Assembly (NCBI GenBank): GCA_036804505.1
Contig: DAIRSI010000002.1
Location: 124,001-188,000, forward strand
Origin: Phocaeicola_A sp036804505
GTDB lineage: Bacteria > Bacteroidota > Bacteroidia > Bacteroidales > Bacteroidaceae
Direction of reading: 5' to 3'
DNA: 64,000 bases
Within the stretch, counting starts at the first letter, position 1, and every line of letters starts with the position of its first letter. Made by a program: the position numbers and the translations under genes. This document shows, in pieces, positions 45,249-52,976 of the stretch. The notes under the pieces were generated by a model. The model made no database searches and was not told the DNA's origin. It saw nothing but the letters and a program-made list of their open reading frames with translations.

Positions 45249-47141
45249 TCATTTTTTTGTAACCACGACAATCACCCCCGCATTTGCCGCAGTGCCATAC
45301 TTCGCCACATAAGTTTTCAGTGCATCGACGTTCTTCATCACAGTGATGCTCTTGATCTTCGCAGGATTCATGGCATCCAGTTCAGCCTTTTTCTGCACTT
45401 TGCCGTCGATGATGACCAAAGGATTGGCTTCATCCACACTCGGCCGGAGTTTGAAAGTAATAGGAATGGTGTACTTCACATTCACAGGCACACCCCGCTG
45501 CTTTCCGGGAATCCAATTCGGCATCTTATTCACCACCCTCAGAGCTTCGGCATCCAACGAAGGCGACACGCTTCTCAATACGTGTGTATCGGCAATGGCA
45601 CCATCCTTCATCACGGTATATTGTACAATCACTCTTCCCTGAATACCCGCTTTCTGAGCATCCACGGGATACTTCATGTTTTGTGCGATAAATTTCAGAC
45701 ATTCATTCATGCCACCGGGGAAACTTGGCATATCTTCCACCACAGCGAACAAAGGTTCTTTGTCACTTCCGGCATCAGCTTTGGTTTGAGTTCTTCCGGA
45801 TGCGGCATTTTCTCCCTTGTCGGCTTTGTCTCCATAACCCACTACCACCACTTCACTCATCTCCTTCACCTCGTCCAGCAGCGTCAGACTCAGGCTCTTG
45901 CCTTCCATACTTGCCTTCACGGGGAACATCAAGGTTTGCATTCCCACATAGGAAATACATACCACATCGCCCTCATGCACCGGCAGAGTGAAATGTCCAT
46001 TCGCATCGGCAACAGTACCTGTCGTGGTGTTGCGAATGATGACAGAAGCCCCTATCACCGGACCTTTTTCAGCATCGAGCACTTCGCCATGAATCTTGAA
46101 TTCCTGGCCGGCATCAGCATCAGAGACCGATTTCATAGCTGCATCCACCTTTCCTTGCACCGCTTCGGGCAAAACATTTTCTTCAATTTTTGAAGTTTGT
46201 TCTTTCACAATTGAAGATAAATCTGTAACTTTGACAGCTGAGATTTCGTTCAATTTATCCGAAACCTCCGGTCGGGCAAAAGCAGCTACCGCAAGCGCTG
46301 CAACGGGAAGTACATAAAGATACTTCAACCGGGCCCATGGATTTGATTTTTCTTTTAACATCATAGTGATTCTTTTTTTAAGTGAACTGTGATTAAAGCT
46401 GTTGGCGATAGAGTAGAGCCTTGGTCCAACAGCTTTTTCTATTAATAATAATTGATAACTCTTGGCATCGATACCTTTGCGCAATACGGTATCATCCGCC
46501 TCATATTCATGAATATTCTGTAATTCCTGTTTCAAGAGCCATGCAGCGGGGTTGAACCACTGCAGGAACACGAACAAATCCGCCAGCATCACGTCCCATG
46601 AATGGCCGTTGGCAATGTGTGCCCGTTCGTGAATGAGAATCTCCTTCCCGTTCTCGTCGAGGTCCTTCCGTGAAATCACGATGAACTTCATCCAACTGAA
46701 AGGCGGAACCTTCTGCCCGTGCACGACGAGCCTTGTGCCGTCCTCGCTCTTTATCCTCGTTCCGGAGGATATCAGCTTGAACATGTGGTGAATGGCCCAT
46801 GCATTCCGCAGAAAAAAGAATACGATACCTCCCCAATATATCAGCAGAACCACCTCGCTCCATGAAATGACCGGAGTTTTCCCCGCTGTCATCTGCACCG
46901 TCCCTGCAGCATACTGCATCATGATGAGATCCTCCACGGAGATAAACGAACGATTCACTTCCGAGGAGTGCTTCAAAGTCACTTCCAGAAAAGGAATCAA
47001 GCACGAAAGCACCATCAGTGAAAGCAGCATCACGCGGTTGAAACGATGAAACGTGTCATGGCTCAGCAGCAACCGATAGAACAGGTAGAATGCTGCCAGG
47101 CAAAAAGCAGATTTCAGGATATACACGAAGAACACTCCCAT
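45249..47141 (-). CDS. BlaR1-type M56 peptidase fused to TonB and plug-like domains
   Basis: 630-residue membrane protein. Four N-terminal helices hold the M56 zinc peptidase, with the HExxH-type site in ILIHERAHIANGHSWDV and the downstream Glu in NIHEYEADDTVL. After a further helix (YVLPVAALAVAAF) come a carboxypeptidase-regulatory-like domain (KIHGEVLDAEKGPVIGASVI), a TonB C-terminal domain (GRVIVQYTVMKDGAIADTHV; LRVVNKMPNWIPGKQRGVPV) and a tail resembling a receptor plug (PLVIIDGKV; IKSITVMKNVDAL; AGVIVVVTKK). It presumably senses an envelope signal and cleaves the BlaI-like repressor. Confidence 0.9.
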   Translation of the reverse strand: MGVFFVYILKSAFCLAAFYLFYRLLLSHDTFHRFNRVMLLSLMVLSCLIPFLEVTLKHSSEVNRSFISVEDLIMMQYAAGTVQMTAGKTPVISWSEVVLLIYWGGIVFFFLRNAWAIHHMFKLISSGTRIKSEDGTRLVVHGQKVPPFSWMKFIVISRKDLDENGKEILIHERAHIANGHSWDVMLADLFVFLQWFNPAAWLLKQELQNIHEYEADDTVLRKGIDAKSYQLLLIEKAVGPRLYSIANSFNHSSLKKRITMMLKEKSNPWARLKYLYVLPVAALAVAAFARPEVSDKLNEISAVKVTDLSSIVKEQTSKIEENVLPEAVQGKVDAAMKSVSDADAGQEFKIHGEVLDAEKGPVIGASVIIRNTTTGTVADANGHFTLPVHEGDVVCISYVGMQTLMFPVKASMEGKSLSLTLLDEVKEMSEVVVVGYGDKADKGENAASGRTQTKADAGSDKEPLFAVVEDMPSFPGGMNECLKFIAQNMKYPVDAQKAGIQGRVIVQYTVMKDGAIADTHVLRSVSPSLDAEALRVVNKMPNWIPGKQRGVPVNVKYTIPITFKLRPSVDEANPLVIIDGKVQKKAELDAMNPAKIKSITVMKNVDALKTYVAKYGTAANAGVIVVVTKK

Positions 47142-47169
47142 AGAACTTCCCTTTCCTCTTTAGTTCGGA

Positions 47170-47532
47170 TTATTTTTTCCCGTTTTCCACTTCCTTGATA
47201 AGTTTCTTGAGGTCGTCGATGGAGATATCCTCCTCTTTCACCAATGAAGAAACCACTCCCAGATAGGAATTGTTGAAGTACTTCTTGATAACGCCTTTGA
47301 GCGTACGCTTGCGATAATCCTCTTCCGAAATCACCGGAAAGTACTGATAGGTGTTGCCATAAGCCTTGTGAGCCAGATAACCCTGTTCCTCAAGTGCTCT
47401 TACAAAAGTAGACACAGTATTGAAATGCGGTTTGGGATCCTCATAGAATTCCAGCATTTCTTTTACGAACAAAGGGCCTTTGTCCCAGAAAAAGCCCATG
47501 ATTTCTTCTTCCTTCGGAGTTAATGTTTTCAT
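47170..47532 (-). CDS. BlaI/MecI/CopY-family repressor
   Basis: 120-residue winged-helix repressor: LTPKEEEIMGFFWDKGPLFV, HFNTVSTFVRALEEQGYLAH (recognition helix) and YRKRTLKGVIKKYFNNSYLG (dimerisation). It is 28 bp upstream of the M56 peptidase gene on the same strand, the classic BlaI-BlaR1 arrangement, so its cleavage probably induces this operon and possibly the receptor gene beyond it. Confidence 0.93.
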   Translation of the reverse strand: MKTLTPKEEEIMGFFWDKGPLFVKEMLEFYEDPKPHFNTVSTFVRALEEQGYLAHKAYGNTYQYFPVISEEDYRKRTLKGVIKKYFNNSYLGVVSSLVKEEDISIDDLKKLIKEVENGKK

Positions 47533-47621
47533 ATCTATTTTCTTCTTTTCGGCAAAGAACGTAATATTTTAGTTACGAAACTAATTTATTTCGTTAAACT
47601 AGATTAAAACGTCGGGCACCG

Positions 47622-48149
47622 TCATTCAAAGTACTTGTACTTTCTTCCTATCCTCCAGATTTTCAGCGAATAATAGATAATGAGCACAAAGATGAAAGCA
47701 ATGCAAACCGCTTCCACCACGGCAAATATACGGACGTTGAGTTTCAGCAAAGGTGCCCCTTGAGTGAGAATCACACTAAGAAACATCAAGCCGAGGTCGA
47801 TGTTGAGCACCCTCATCATGCGCGCCATGAGGGCATACTGTTCATGGATGCACTCGGGTTTGAGGTGTACAGGTAAGTTCACAAGGCGCGGATAATAAGC
47901 CGAAGCGGCAGTGAGCAGCATCACCAGCGAAGCCACCGCCAGCGTAATGAGGAACACATTCTTGTCGCCCCAAGCATCGGGTCTTGCCAGATAATCGAAG
48001 TGCGAAGGCACCGGAGCCTGCGACTTGAAGTAGAACACCAGTCCCAACACCCACATCAGGACAAAGAAAAACGATGCCACCATCTCGAGAATGTGATCCG
48101 ATGTTGATGCAGGCACTCTTATTGAAGGTTTATTCCATGAATGCGTCAT
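47622..48149 (-). CDS. DUF1648 membrane protein
   Basis: 175 residues with four predicted transmembrane helices. The DUF1648 motif is seen in VPSHFDYLARPDAWGDKNVF after the first helix. Function unknown; members resemble the SdpI/immunity-type membrane proteins. Its ATG overlaps the end of the ribbon-helix-helix gene by 4 bp. Confidence 0.8.
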   Translation of the reverse strand: MTHSWNKPSIRVPASTSDHILEMVASFFFVLMWVLGLVFYFKSQAPVPSHFDYLARPDAWGDKNVFLITLAVASLVMLLTAASAYYPRLVNLPVHLKPECIHEQYALMARMMRVLNIDLGLMFLSVILTQGAPLLKLNVRIFAVVEAVCIAFIFVLIIYYSLKIWRIGRKYKYFE

Positions 48150-48349
48150 AATGATTCCGTATCTTTTAAAGGTTCCTTATTCTTTTTCTTTTTCATTCTT
48201 CCGCTTTTGTGCAGAGCCTCGGCAATGATCCATTGAAGCTGGCCGTTGGTAGAGCGGAACTCATCGGCGGCCCAAGCCTCTATGGCATCCATAGTCTCGG
48301 CATCAATGCGGAGCACAAAGCTTTTTGTTGTATTCTTCTTTTCAGACAT
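48146..48349 (-). CDS. Arc-like ribbon-helix-helix protein
   Basis: 67-residue basic protein, too small for more than one domain. SFVLRIDAETMDAIEAWAAD and STNGQLQWIIAEALHKSG fit the ribbon-helix-helix DNA-binding fold (Arc/MetJ type), followed by a Lys-rich tail. It lies 7 bp after the SPFH gene and overlaps the DUF1648 gene, so it may autoregulate the unit. Confidence 0.8.
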   Translation of the reverse strand: MSEKKNTTKSFVLRIDAETMDAIEAWAADEFRSTNGQLQWIIAEALHKSGRMKKKKNKEPLKDTESL

Positions 48350-48356
48350 TACTTTA

Positions 48357-49316
48357 TCAATGGTTCAACGTACCCGAATTTATCACCGGTTGTGCCGGTT
48401 CGTCGGCGCAAAGTACTACGAGCAGATTACTTACCATGGCCGCCTTTTTCTCGTCGTCCAGGTCCACAATATTATCCTTTTCCAGTTTGTCCAGAGCCAT
48501 CTTCACCATGGACACAGCCCCATCCACAATTTTCTCGCGAGCCATGATGATGGCGCTTGCCTGCTGACGGCGCAACATTACGGCAGCAATCTCGGGAGCA
48601 TAAGCCAGATAGTTGATGCGAGCCTCAATCACCTCCATACCCGCCATGGCCAGACGTTCGTTGAGCTTATCCACAAGTTGCTGGTTAATTTCGTCGCCTC
48701 CGGAGCGCAGGGTTAGCCCGTCACTCTTCTCGTCGTCGTTGTTATCATAAGGGTAGAGACTTGCCACCTGTCTCAAGGCAGCATCACTCTGCACCTTCAC
48801 GAAAGTCTCGAAAGCATTCATGCGGCTCACCACGGAAGCAGATATGGCATTTGCGCCCAGCTTGGCCTCCGCCATCGTCTGCGAGTCAATTTCGAACATG
48901 CCCTTGTATGTGTCCTTGAGTTTCCACACCATCACGAGACCAATCATCACAGGGTTTCCCTCCTTGTCGTTCACCTTGATGGGTTCGGGGTTGAGGTTAC
49001 GTGCACGCATGGAAATCTTCTTTGCCAACAGTAACGGATTTACCCAGTAAAGACCCGTATCACGGAAAGTGCCGTGATAGCGTCCGAAGAAGAGCATCAC
49101 GCGAGCCTGGTTAGGTTCTTGCTGCACATATCCACCCATAGCAAAAAAGAAGCAGACGAAGCCCACAAGGCTCAAGATGACGAGCAACGGAACCGGTTCA
49201 TCACCGGCACCTATCACCATCAACAAAATGCTAAATATTAAAATCACGAGTTGCATAAAAATCGCTAAAAAGCCATTTACCTTAAAGCCCTTGAAATCAA
49301 ATTCTTTTCCTTCCAT
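48357..49316 (-). CDS. SPFH/stomatin-like membrane protein
   Basis: 319 residues. Two N-terminal transmembrane helices (residues 12-60) precede an SPFH (band 7) domain: VQQEPNQARVMLFFGRYHGT, GLYWVNPLLLAKKISMRARN, VMIGLVMVWKLKDTYKGMFE, and the coiled region RRQQASAIIMAREKIVDGAV. Such proteins form membrane microdomain scaffolds and often control proteases. First gene of the SPFH-RHH-DUF1648 unit. Confidence 0.9.
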   Translation of the reverse strand: MEGKEFDFKGFKVNGFLAIFMQLVILIFSILLMVIGAGDEPVPLLVILSLVGFVCFFFAMGGYVQQEPNQARVMLFFGRYHGTFRDTGLYWVNPLLLAKKISMRARNLNPEPIKVNDKEGNPVMIGLVMVWKLKDTYKGMFEIDSQTMAEAKLGANAISASVVSRMNAFETFVKVQSDAALRQVASLYPYDNNDDEKSDGLTLRSGGDEINQQLVDKLNERLAMAGMEVIEARINYLAYAPEIAAVMLRRQQASAIIMAREKIVDGAVSMVKMALDKLEKDNIVDLDDEKKAAMVSNLLVVLCADEPAQPVINSGTLNH

Positions 49317-49452
49317 AGTTGTAAGTTTTAAGTGATATCATTTTAATATCACAAAGATTTCAAATTAAAATCGATAATTCCAAATTTCCGAAGAAAAATT
49401 TTCAGGTAAAAGCAGAAAGAATAGTTAATAAAACATAAGAAAATATGCGGTA

Positions 49453-49489
49453 GTTGACAATTTTATTTCGAAATTATATATTTGTCAAC
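49453..49489 (+). promoter_or_regulatory. Palindromic operator spanning the XRE-ImmA promoter
   Basis: GTTGACAA (49453-49460) and TTGTCAAC (49482-49489) are a perfect 8-bp inverted repeat. The -7 box TATATTTG (49477-49484) lies between and partly inside the right arm. A repressor bound here would block RNA polymerase; the adjacent XRE protein is the obvious candidate. Confidence 0.65.
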
Positions 49490-49513
49490 CTATAAATAAT
49501 AAGGACAAAGCTT

Positions 49514-50572
49514 ATGAGTGACTATTTCGCACAAAGACTAAAAACAGCCCGTATCATCAACGGGCTTTCCATGGAAGATCTTTCCATGCGCATGAATCCG
49601 GCAGTGAGCAAACAATCCATATCCAAATACGAGCAAGGCAAAATGATGCCCTCGGACTCTGTCCTTAAAGCCCTGTCGGAAGCCTTGGATTTTCCTCTTG
49701 ACTATTTTTTCCGCGAGACTCCCCACATCGAGAGACTCAATTTTCGCAGCAGCGGCAGCCTTTCCGCCCATTCCGAAGCCCTGATGGCAAGTCTGGCTCA
49801 AGACCGCCTCGAGCGTTACCTCGCCCTTGAGGAGCTCCTGGTCATCTGCACCACCTTTACCAATCCTCTCAAGGATTGGAGTCCTATCCGTAACTTCGAT
49901 GAAGTGGAAGAGGCTGCCGTTGCCCTACGCCAACAGTGGTCGCTGGGTCGCCACCCTCTCCAATCTGTTTATGAAATGCTCGAGAGCGAAGGCGTGAAAC
50001 TGATAGAGTTCGATGCCAAAGACACCCGCATCGACGGATTCTCCACGCTAGCCAACGGCAATATCCCCCTCATCGTGGTGAACGAAAGTGCCAATGCCAC
50101 CGTAGAGCGCAAGCGCTTCACCGCCCTCCACGAGCTTGCCCATCTGCTTCTCCCTCTTTCCGGAGAGTTTACTCCCGAACAGCAGGAACGTTTCTGCCAT
50201 CGCTTTGCAGGCGCCTTTCTCTGTCCGCGTCCCGTCTTCTTCGAAGAGCTGGGGCACCATCGCACCGCCTTCACCTTGGGAGAACTCATCAGCATCCGTC
50301 AGCGCTATGGCATCTCCATAGCTGCCACCGTGCACCGTGCCAAAGACCTCGGCATCATCACCGATGCCTACTACAACCATATCTATAACCACCACATCCA
50401 TGCCAACCCTATGGAAGAAGGATGGGGCAACTTCCCCCTTGCGGAGCAAACGCACCGCTTCGAGCGACTGCTGCAACGCGCCGTAGCCGAAAAGATTATC
50501 ACCCTGAGCCACGCCGCAGAACTGGCTAACGAAAGCGAAAGCGATTATCAACAGAAGATTTTCCGGATGTAA
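49514..50572 (+). CDS. XRE-family regulator with ImmA/IrrE metallopeptidase domain
   Basis: 352 residues. Residues 1-65 are a helix-turn-helix (YFAQRLKTARIINGLSMEDL; SKQSISKYEQGKMMPSDSVL). Residues ~150-290 are an ImmA/IrrE zinc peptidase with HExxH in FTALHELAHLLLPLSGEF and the further motif RFCHRFAGAFLCPRPVF. Such proteins act as stress or phage-linked regulators inactivated by self-cleavage or partner cleavage. Its promoter carries a palindrome (49453-49489). GC content and C-rich codons rise in this gene relative to neighbours, possibly a sign of transfer. Confidence 0.92.
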   Translation: MSDYFAQRLKTARIINGLSMEDLSMRMNPAVSKQSISKYEQGKMMPSDSVLKALSEALDFPLDYFFRETPHIERLNFRSSGSLSAHSEALMASLAQDRLERYLALEELLVICTTFTNPLKDWSPIRNFDEVEEAAVALRQQWSLGRHPLQSVYEMLESEGVKLIEFDAKDTRIDGFSTLANGNIPLIVVNESANATVERKRFTALHELAHLLLPLSGEFTPEQQERFCHRFAGAFLCPRPVFFEELGHHRTAFTLGELISIRQRYGISIAATVHRAKDLGIITDAYYNHIYNHHIHANPMEEGWGNFPLAEQTHRFERLLQRAVAEKIITLSHAAELANESESDYQQKIFRM

Positions 50573-50656
50573 AAAATATGTCTCAGAATTCATCTGAAAA
50601 GGCGAATCATGAGGATAAAATAAAAGACAAATAATTAACCATTAAATTTTAAGAGT

Positions 50657-50798
50657 ATGAAAAATTTATTTTTACTACTGTTTGCATCTCTGATGCTATC
50701 ATCTTGTTACAGTGTGACGTATTGTTATGGTGACATGAAAGAAACACTCCTGCCGTTAAGGTCAATTCAGTGAAGAACCATGGTTTAAAGTTAAACTT
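50657..50798 (+). pseudogene. Truncated, frameshifted small lipoprotein gene
   Basis: A lipoprotein start (MKNLFLLLFASLMLSSC) continues as YSVTYCYGDMKET and then stops 12 codons later. Restoring one base near 50745 gives TPAVKVNSVKNHG in another frame, a continuation like small Bacteroides lipoproteins of possible Bor type. The frame then runs straight into the 47-bp repeat at 50799, where the gene is lost. So it is both frameshifted and cut. Family assignment is tentative. The gap 50573-50656 holds nothing recognisable. Confidence 0.5.
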
Positions 50799-50845
50799 AC
50801 TGCTTCAGATGTTCAAAGATACAAATTTTGAAAGCTATTCACAAC
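50799..50845 (+). repeat. Ectopic CRISPR-type 47-bp repeat, copy 1
   Basis: Identical over 47 bp to copies at 52027 and 54217. It begins ACTGCTTCAGATG and ends GCTATTCACAAC. It has the same length and ends as the repeat of the array at 61835 (ACTGTTTCCAATTA...GCGATTCACAAC) and shares TTCAAAGATAC in the middle, but differs at about ten positions with two small indels. It is therefore a repeat of another type II-C array variant. It cuts the lipoprotein gene on the left and a phage gene on the right. Confidence 0.85.
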
Positions 50846-51345
50846 GCCTCCCGAAGTTGTGGAGACATACCAATGAACTGACGTTTTGGAATTACAATTG
50901 TGCTGCCAACTTTCTTCAAGGCCATTGCTTTATAAAATGCAGCATCGGCCGACAGTTGCACATTCTTTTTTGTCTTCCTGTTCGTTCCATCCTTGCGCTG
51001 TGATATTTTGCCTGTAGCTTGTTGGTACATAGCCCAGAAATACCTCTTCATCTTGGCGGTAACATGTATCTCCCCGCCATTGTTGTGTATCACTGCGTAC
51101 TTTTCGGATGATCCGAATTCCAGTGAAGTACCCGTTTGTTGGGCTACTATGCTGCGGCGCAATGTTCCTGTCTTCATCAAGATGGGATGACCATCGTCAT
51201 GTTTCTTACGTTTCCAAGCGTCCGTAAAGAATCCCTGACGGGTGAAGTTGCGGTCGAATTCATCAAGTGATTCAATCCTGACATCGGCTATCACCTTGAG
51301 CATAGCGCGCGCAACGCGTTCCTGAAGGTCGTTTCCCTGTATCAT
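50839..51345 (-). CDS. Phage virion morphogenesis (gpG-like) protein, 3' end replaced by repeat
   Basis: About 168 residues. MIQGNDLQERVARAMLKVIA, the region GTLRRSIVAQQTGTSLEFGS, YAVIHNNGGEIHVTAKM and the C-terminal RQFIGMSPQLREAL match phage head/tail completion proteins of the virion morphogenesis family. The last native codons end at 50846; the stop is supplied by the CRISPR-type repeat. The start at 51345 overlaps the stop of the gene upstream (ATGA). Confidence 0.75.
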   Translation of the reverse strand: MIQGNDLQERVARAMLKVIADVRIESLDEFDRNFTRQGFFTDAWKRKKHDDGHPILMKTGTLRRSIVAQQTGTSLEFGSSEKYAVIHNNGGEIHVTAKMKRYFWAMYQQATGKISQRKDGTNRKTKKNVQLSADAAFYKAMALKKVGSTIVIPKRQFIGMSPQLREAL

Positions 51346-51530
51346 TTTTTCCGCGTGAATAGATAGTATATTTGCCACGCAAAAAGAAGCCATGACAGCA
51401 AGGAAGAGATGCAATACAGCATGAATGTGTTCATTTCCATCTTGCCACCGTCATTGGACAGCTTGGCAAGCAATAACATAGCCAGTTCGAACACTACTCC
51501 GGCGATGTAGATTGTGATAAGTGTAGTCAT
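51342..51530 (-). CDS. Small phage-linked membrane protein
   Basis: 62 residues with two hydrophobic segments (TLITIYIAGVVFELAMLLLA and FMLYCISSLLSWLLFAWQIY) and a basic C-terminus. Size and topology would suit a holin or accessory membrane protein, but no family is recognised. Its stop overlaps the start of the morphogenesis gene, so the two are coupled. Confidence 0.6.
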   Translation of the reverse strand: MTTLITIYIAGVVFELAMLLLAKLSNDGGKMEMNTFMLYCISSLLSWLLFAWQIYYLFTRKK

Positions 51531-51574
51531 ATCAATATTTTTTTTATTTTATTTGTTGTTTCAATTTTAATTAA

Positions 51575-51582
51575 TATATTTG
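51575..51582 (+). promoter_or_regulatory. Promoter -7 box of candidate small RNA
   Basis: TATATTTG fits TAnnTTTG on the plus strand in a gap without plus-strand genes; predicted start near 51588. Confidence 0.45.
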
Positions 51583-51588
51583 CAACGC

Positions 51589-51684
51589 CATTCGCAAGAA
51601 TGACTGCTCTCGGCAATACTTCCGATGACTTGGCTAACTTTATCGTGAGGCCAAGGATAAAGCTCCAGCAATGGAGCTTTATTT
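51589..51684 (+). ncRNA. Candidate small RNA (~95 nt) in phage-like segment
   Basis: Between a perfect promoter box (51575-51582) and a strong hairpin (51657-51682) lie about 95 nt without a coding frame of note. They include an internal stem CTTGGC/GCCAAG (51630-51635 with 51650-51655). The arrangement promoter-stem-terminator suggests a small RNA, antisense to the end of the toxin-like gene on the minus strand. There is no family match; this is a structural prediction only. Confidence 0.4.
51657..51682 (+). terminator. Hairpin terminator
   Basis: ATAAAGCTCC and GGAGCTTTAT form a perfect 10-bp stem with a 6-nt loop, followed by TTCGTAT. It would end the candidate small RNA. Confidence 0.6.
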
Positions 51685-52026
51685 CGTATAAAGCTTACAG
51701 AACCACACATAAAAATTCTTTACGCTTGCGCAATTCCGGGCCACGAATATTTCTTTATTCCCATTAAATACTAATACTTCACATGCTTTTTCATTGTACT
51801 CGAAATATTTTTTTATCTCTTCAGCTAAATTACGTGGGTTATAATTCACGGTCATATTAAGAAGTACCCGGTTTGTTTGCCCAACGGATTCAAGCAATCT
51901 ATTTCCTACAGATGCTTTTCCTGTGATTGTCTTGAGATCATACAGCTTATATACCGACTTTCTCCTGAAAATAAAATCACCGGATTGTGTATTATTGGGA
52001 TTAGGAAGCATATATACAGTGTATCC
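51679..52026 (-). CDS. CdiA-C-type toxin nuclease domain, 5' end cut by repeat
   Basis: 115 codons remain. GYTVYMLPNPNN, SGDFIFRRKSVYKLYDLKTI, VGNRLLESVGQTNRVLLNM and EVLVFNGNKEIFVA resemble the C-terminal tRNase-like domain of contact-dependent inhibition toxins, which in Bacteroides phages and prophages is also fused to minor head proteins. The frame is open up to the repeat at 52027, where the N-terminal part is missing. An ATG at 52011 is probably not the true start. Confidence 0.65.
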   Translation of the reverse strand, partial: GYTVYMLPNPNNTQSGDFIFRRKSVYKLYDLKTITGKASVGNRLLESVGQTNRVLLNMTVNYNPRNLAEEIKKYFEYNEKACEVLVFNGNKEIFVARNCASVKNFYVWFCKLYTK

Positions 52027-52073
52027 ACTGCTTCAGATGTTCAAAGATACAAATTTTGAAAGCTATTCACAAC
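52027..52073 (+). repeat. Ectopic CRISPR-type 47-bp repeat, copy 2
   Basis: Identical to the copies at 50799 and 54217. It joins two unrelated gene fragments: the cut toxin domain on the left (minus strand) and the cut RelA/SpoT-like frame on the right (plus strand). ATTATT lies at 51991-51996, exactly 30 nt from its left edge, as beside copy 3. Confidence 0.85.
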
Positions 52074-52555
52074 AAAGCGAAGCATCTATTAAACGGAAGG
52101 TAGAAGCAGAAAAAGCCGAAGGGAAAGATTGTAAGCCAAAGGACTTGAAAGACATTGTAAGGACCACGATCATAGTCCCTCGTTCAGCAATTGAAGGTGT
52201 AATAAAAGACCTTAGTACTACCAAACACTTCTTGCGCTATAAACCGCAAAGCGGAAGCGCTTTCCTTGGATATTCAGGGAATATAATCAACGTTCTGATT
52301 AGTAACGGACTTGTAGCCGAAATACAAGTTAATACACCGAAGATGATTTACGCAAAGGAACAACCGGATGTTGCAAAAAAAATATTAGGAGAAAAGGTTT
52401 GGAACGAGATACGGAAACAAACAGGAACAGAAGGCGGATTCGGACATATGTATTACGAAGAATACAGGAAGCTATCTAAAGAAGAACAAAATTCTGAAAA
52501 AGGATTAGCTATAAAGAAGGAAAGCGAAAACTATTATTCTCATTTCACAAAGTAA
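52074..52555 (+). CDS. RelA/SpoT-like domain, 5' end cut by repeat
   Basis: About 160 codons of a plus-strand frame that enters from the repeat. KPKDLKDIVRTTIIVPRSAI, SGSAFLGYSGNIINVLISNG and LVAEIQVNTPKMIYAKEQPD follow the pattern of RelA/SpoT-type nucleotidyltransferase domains found as toxins at the end of phage head proteins. The N-terminal part is missing. Its 3' end overlaps the convergent gene by 11 bp. Confidence 0.6.
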
Positions 52556-52820
52556 TAATAGGTTCATTGATTCCCCCTAAAGGGTTCCAAATCCATTTTG
52601 TACCAAATCCGTCAAATTCTTCTTTTGTAATTTCTTTCATTAGATACCCAACCCCGTTTTCTTCTTGCATAGAAAGCGGATCTACGTTTATAGCCTTCCA
52701 CGTTTTGAGATTGAAGCGAACCGGGCGAGTTGATGTAAAATTAACTTCCTTAGCCGTCCCGTTTCCTTCAGGGTCAAGAGAATAGACCCTGTCGTCTTGA
52801 TAATTTGAATAGTATTTCAT
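52545..52820 (-). CDS. Hypothetical protein in phage-like segment
   Basis: 91 residues (MKYYSNYQDDRVYSLDPEGN; FNLKTWKAINVDPLSMQEEN; WIWNPLGGINEPIITL). No family recognised. A -7 box at 52889-52896 rules out the in-frame ATG at 52886; 52820 or 52841 are possible starts. It is convergent with, and slightly overlaps, the RelA/SpoT-like frame, so it could be its immunity partner (speculative). Confidence 0.5.
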   Translation of the reverse strand: MKYYSNYQDDRVYSLDPEGNGTAKEVNFTSTRPVRFNLKTWKAINVDPLSMQEENGVGYLMKEITKEEFDGFGTKWIWNPLGGINEPIITL

Positions 52821-52888
52821 TTCATGTATTTTAAAAACCATATTGGTCAGCCACACGCATCCCCACCGTCTTGTTTCATACGCCATAC

Positions 52889-52896
52889 CAAAGGTA
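52889..52896 (-). promoter_or_regulatory. Promoter -7 box of hypothetical gene
   Basis: TACCTTTG on the minus strand fits TAnnTTTG; predicted start near 52883. Confidence 0.45.
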
Positions 52897-52976
52897 AAGC
52901 CTTGTCCGCTGTATATGGTTTATATTTTGCTATGCTTGTTGCAAAGTTAACCTTTTTTTGCATACAACAAGCGTTT

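Noticed and set aside
50770..51003. Plus-strand frame running from the lipoprotein fragment through repeat copy 1 into the phage segment
   Set aside because: It crosses a repeat join and reads antisense to the phage morphogenesis gene; not a real gene.
51923..52075. ATG at 51923 as start of the RelA/SpoT-like gene
   Set aside because: That part is antisense to the toxin-like gene and crosses repeat copy 2; the true start is missing.
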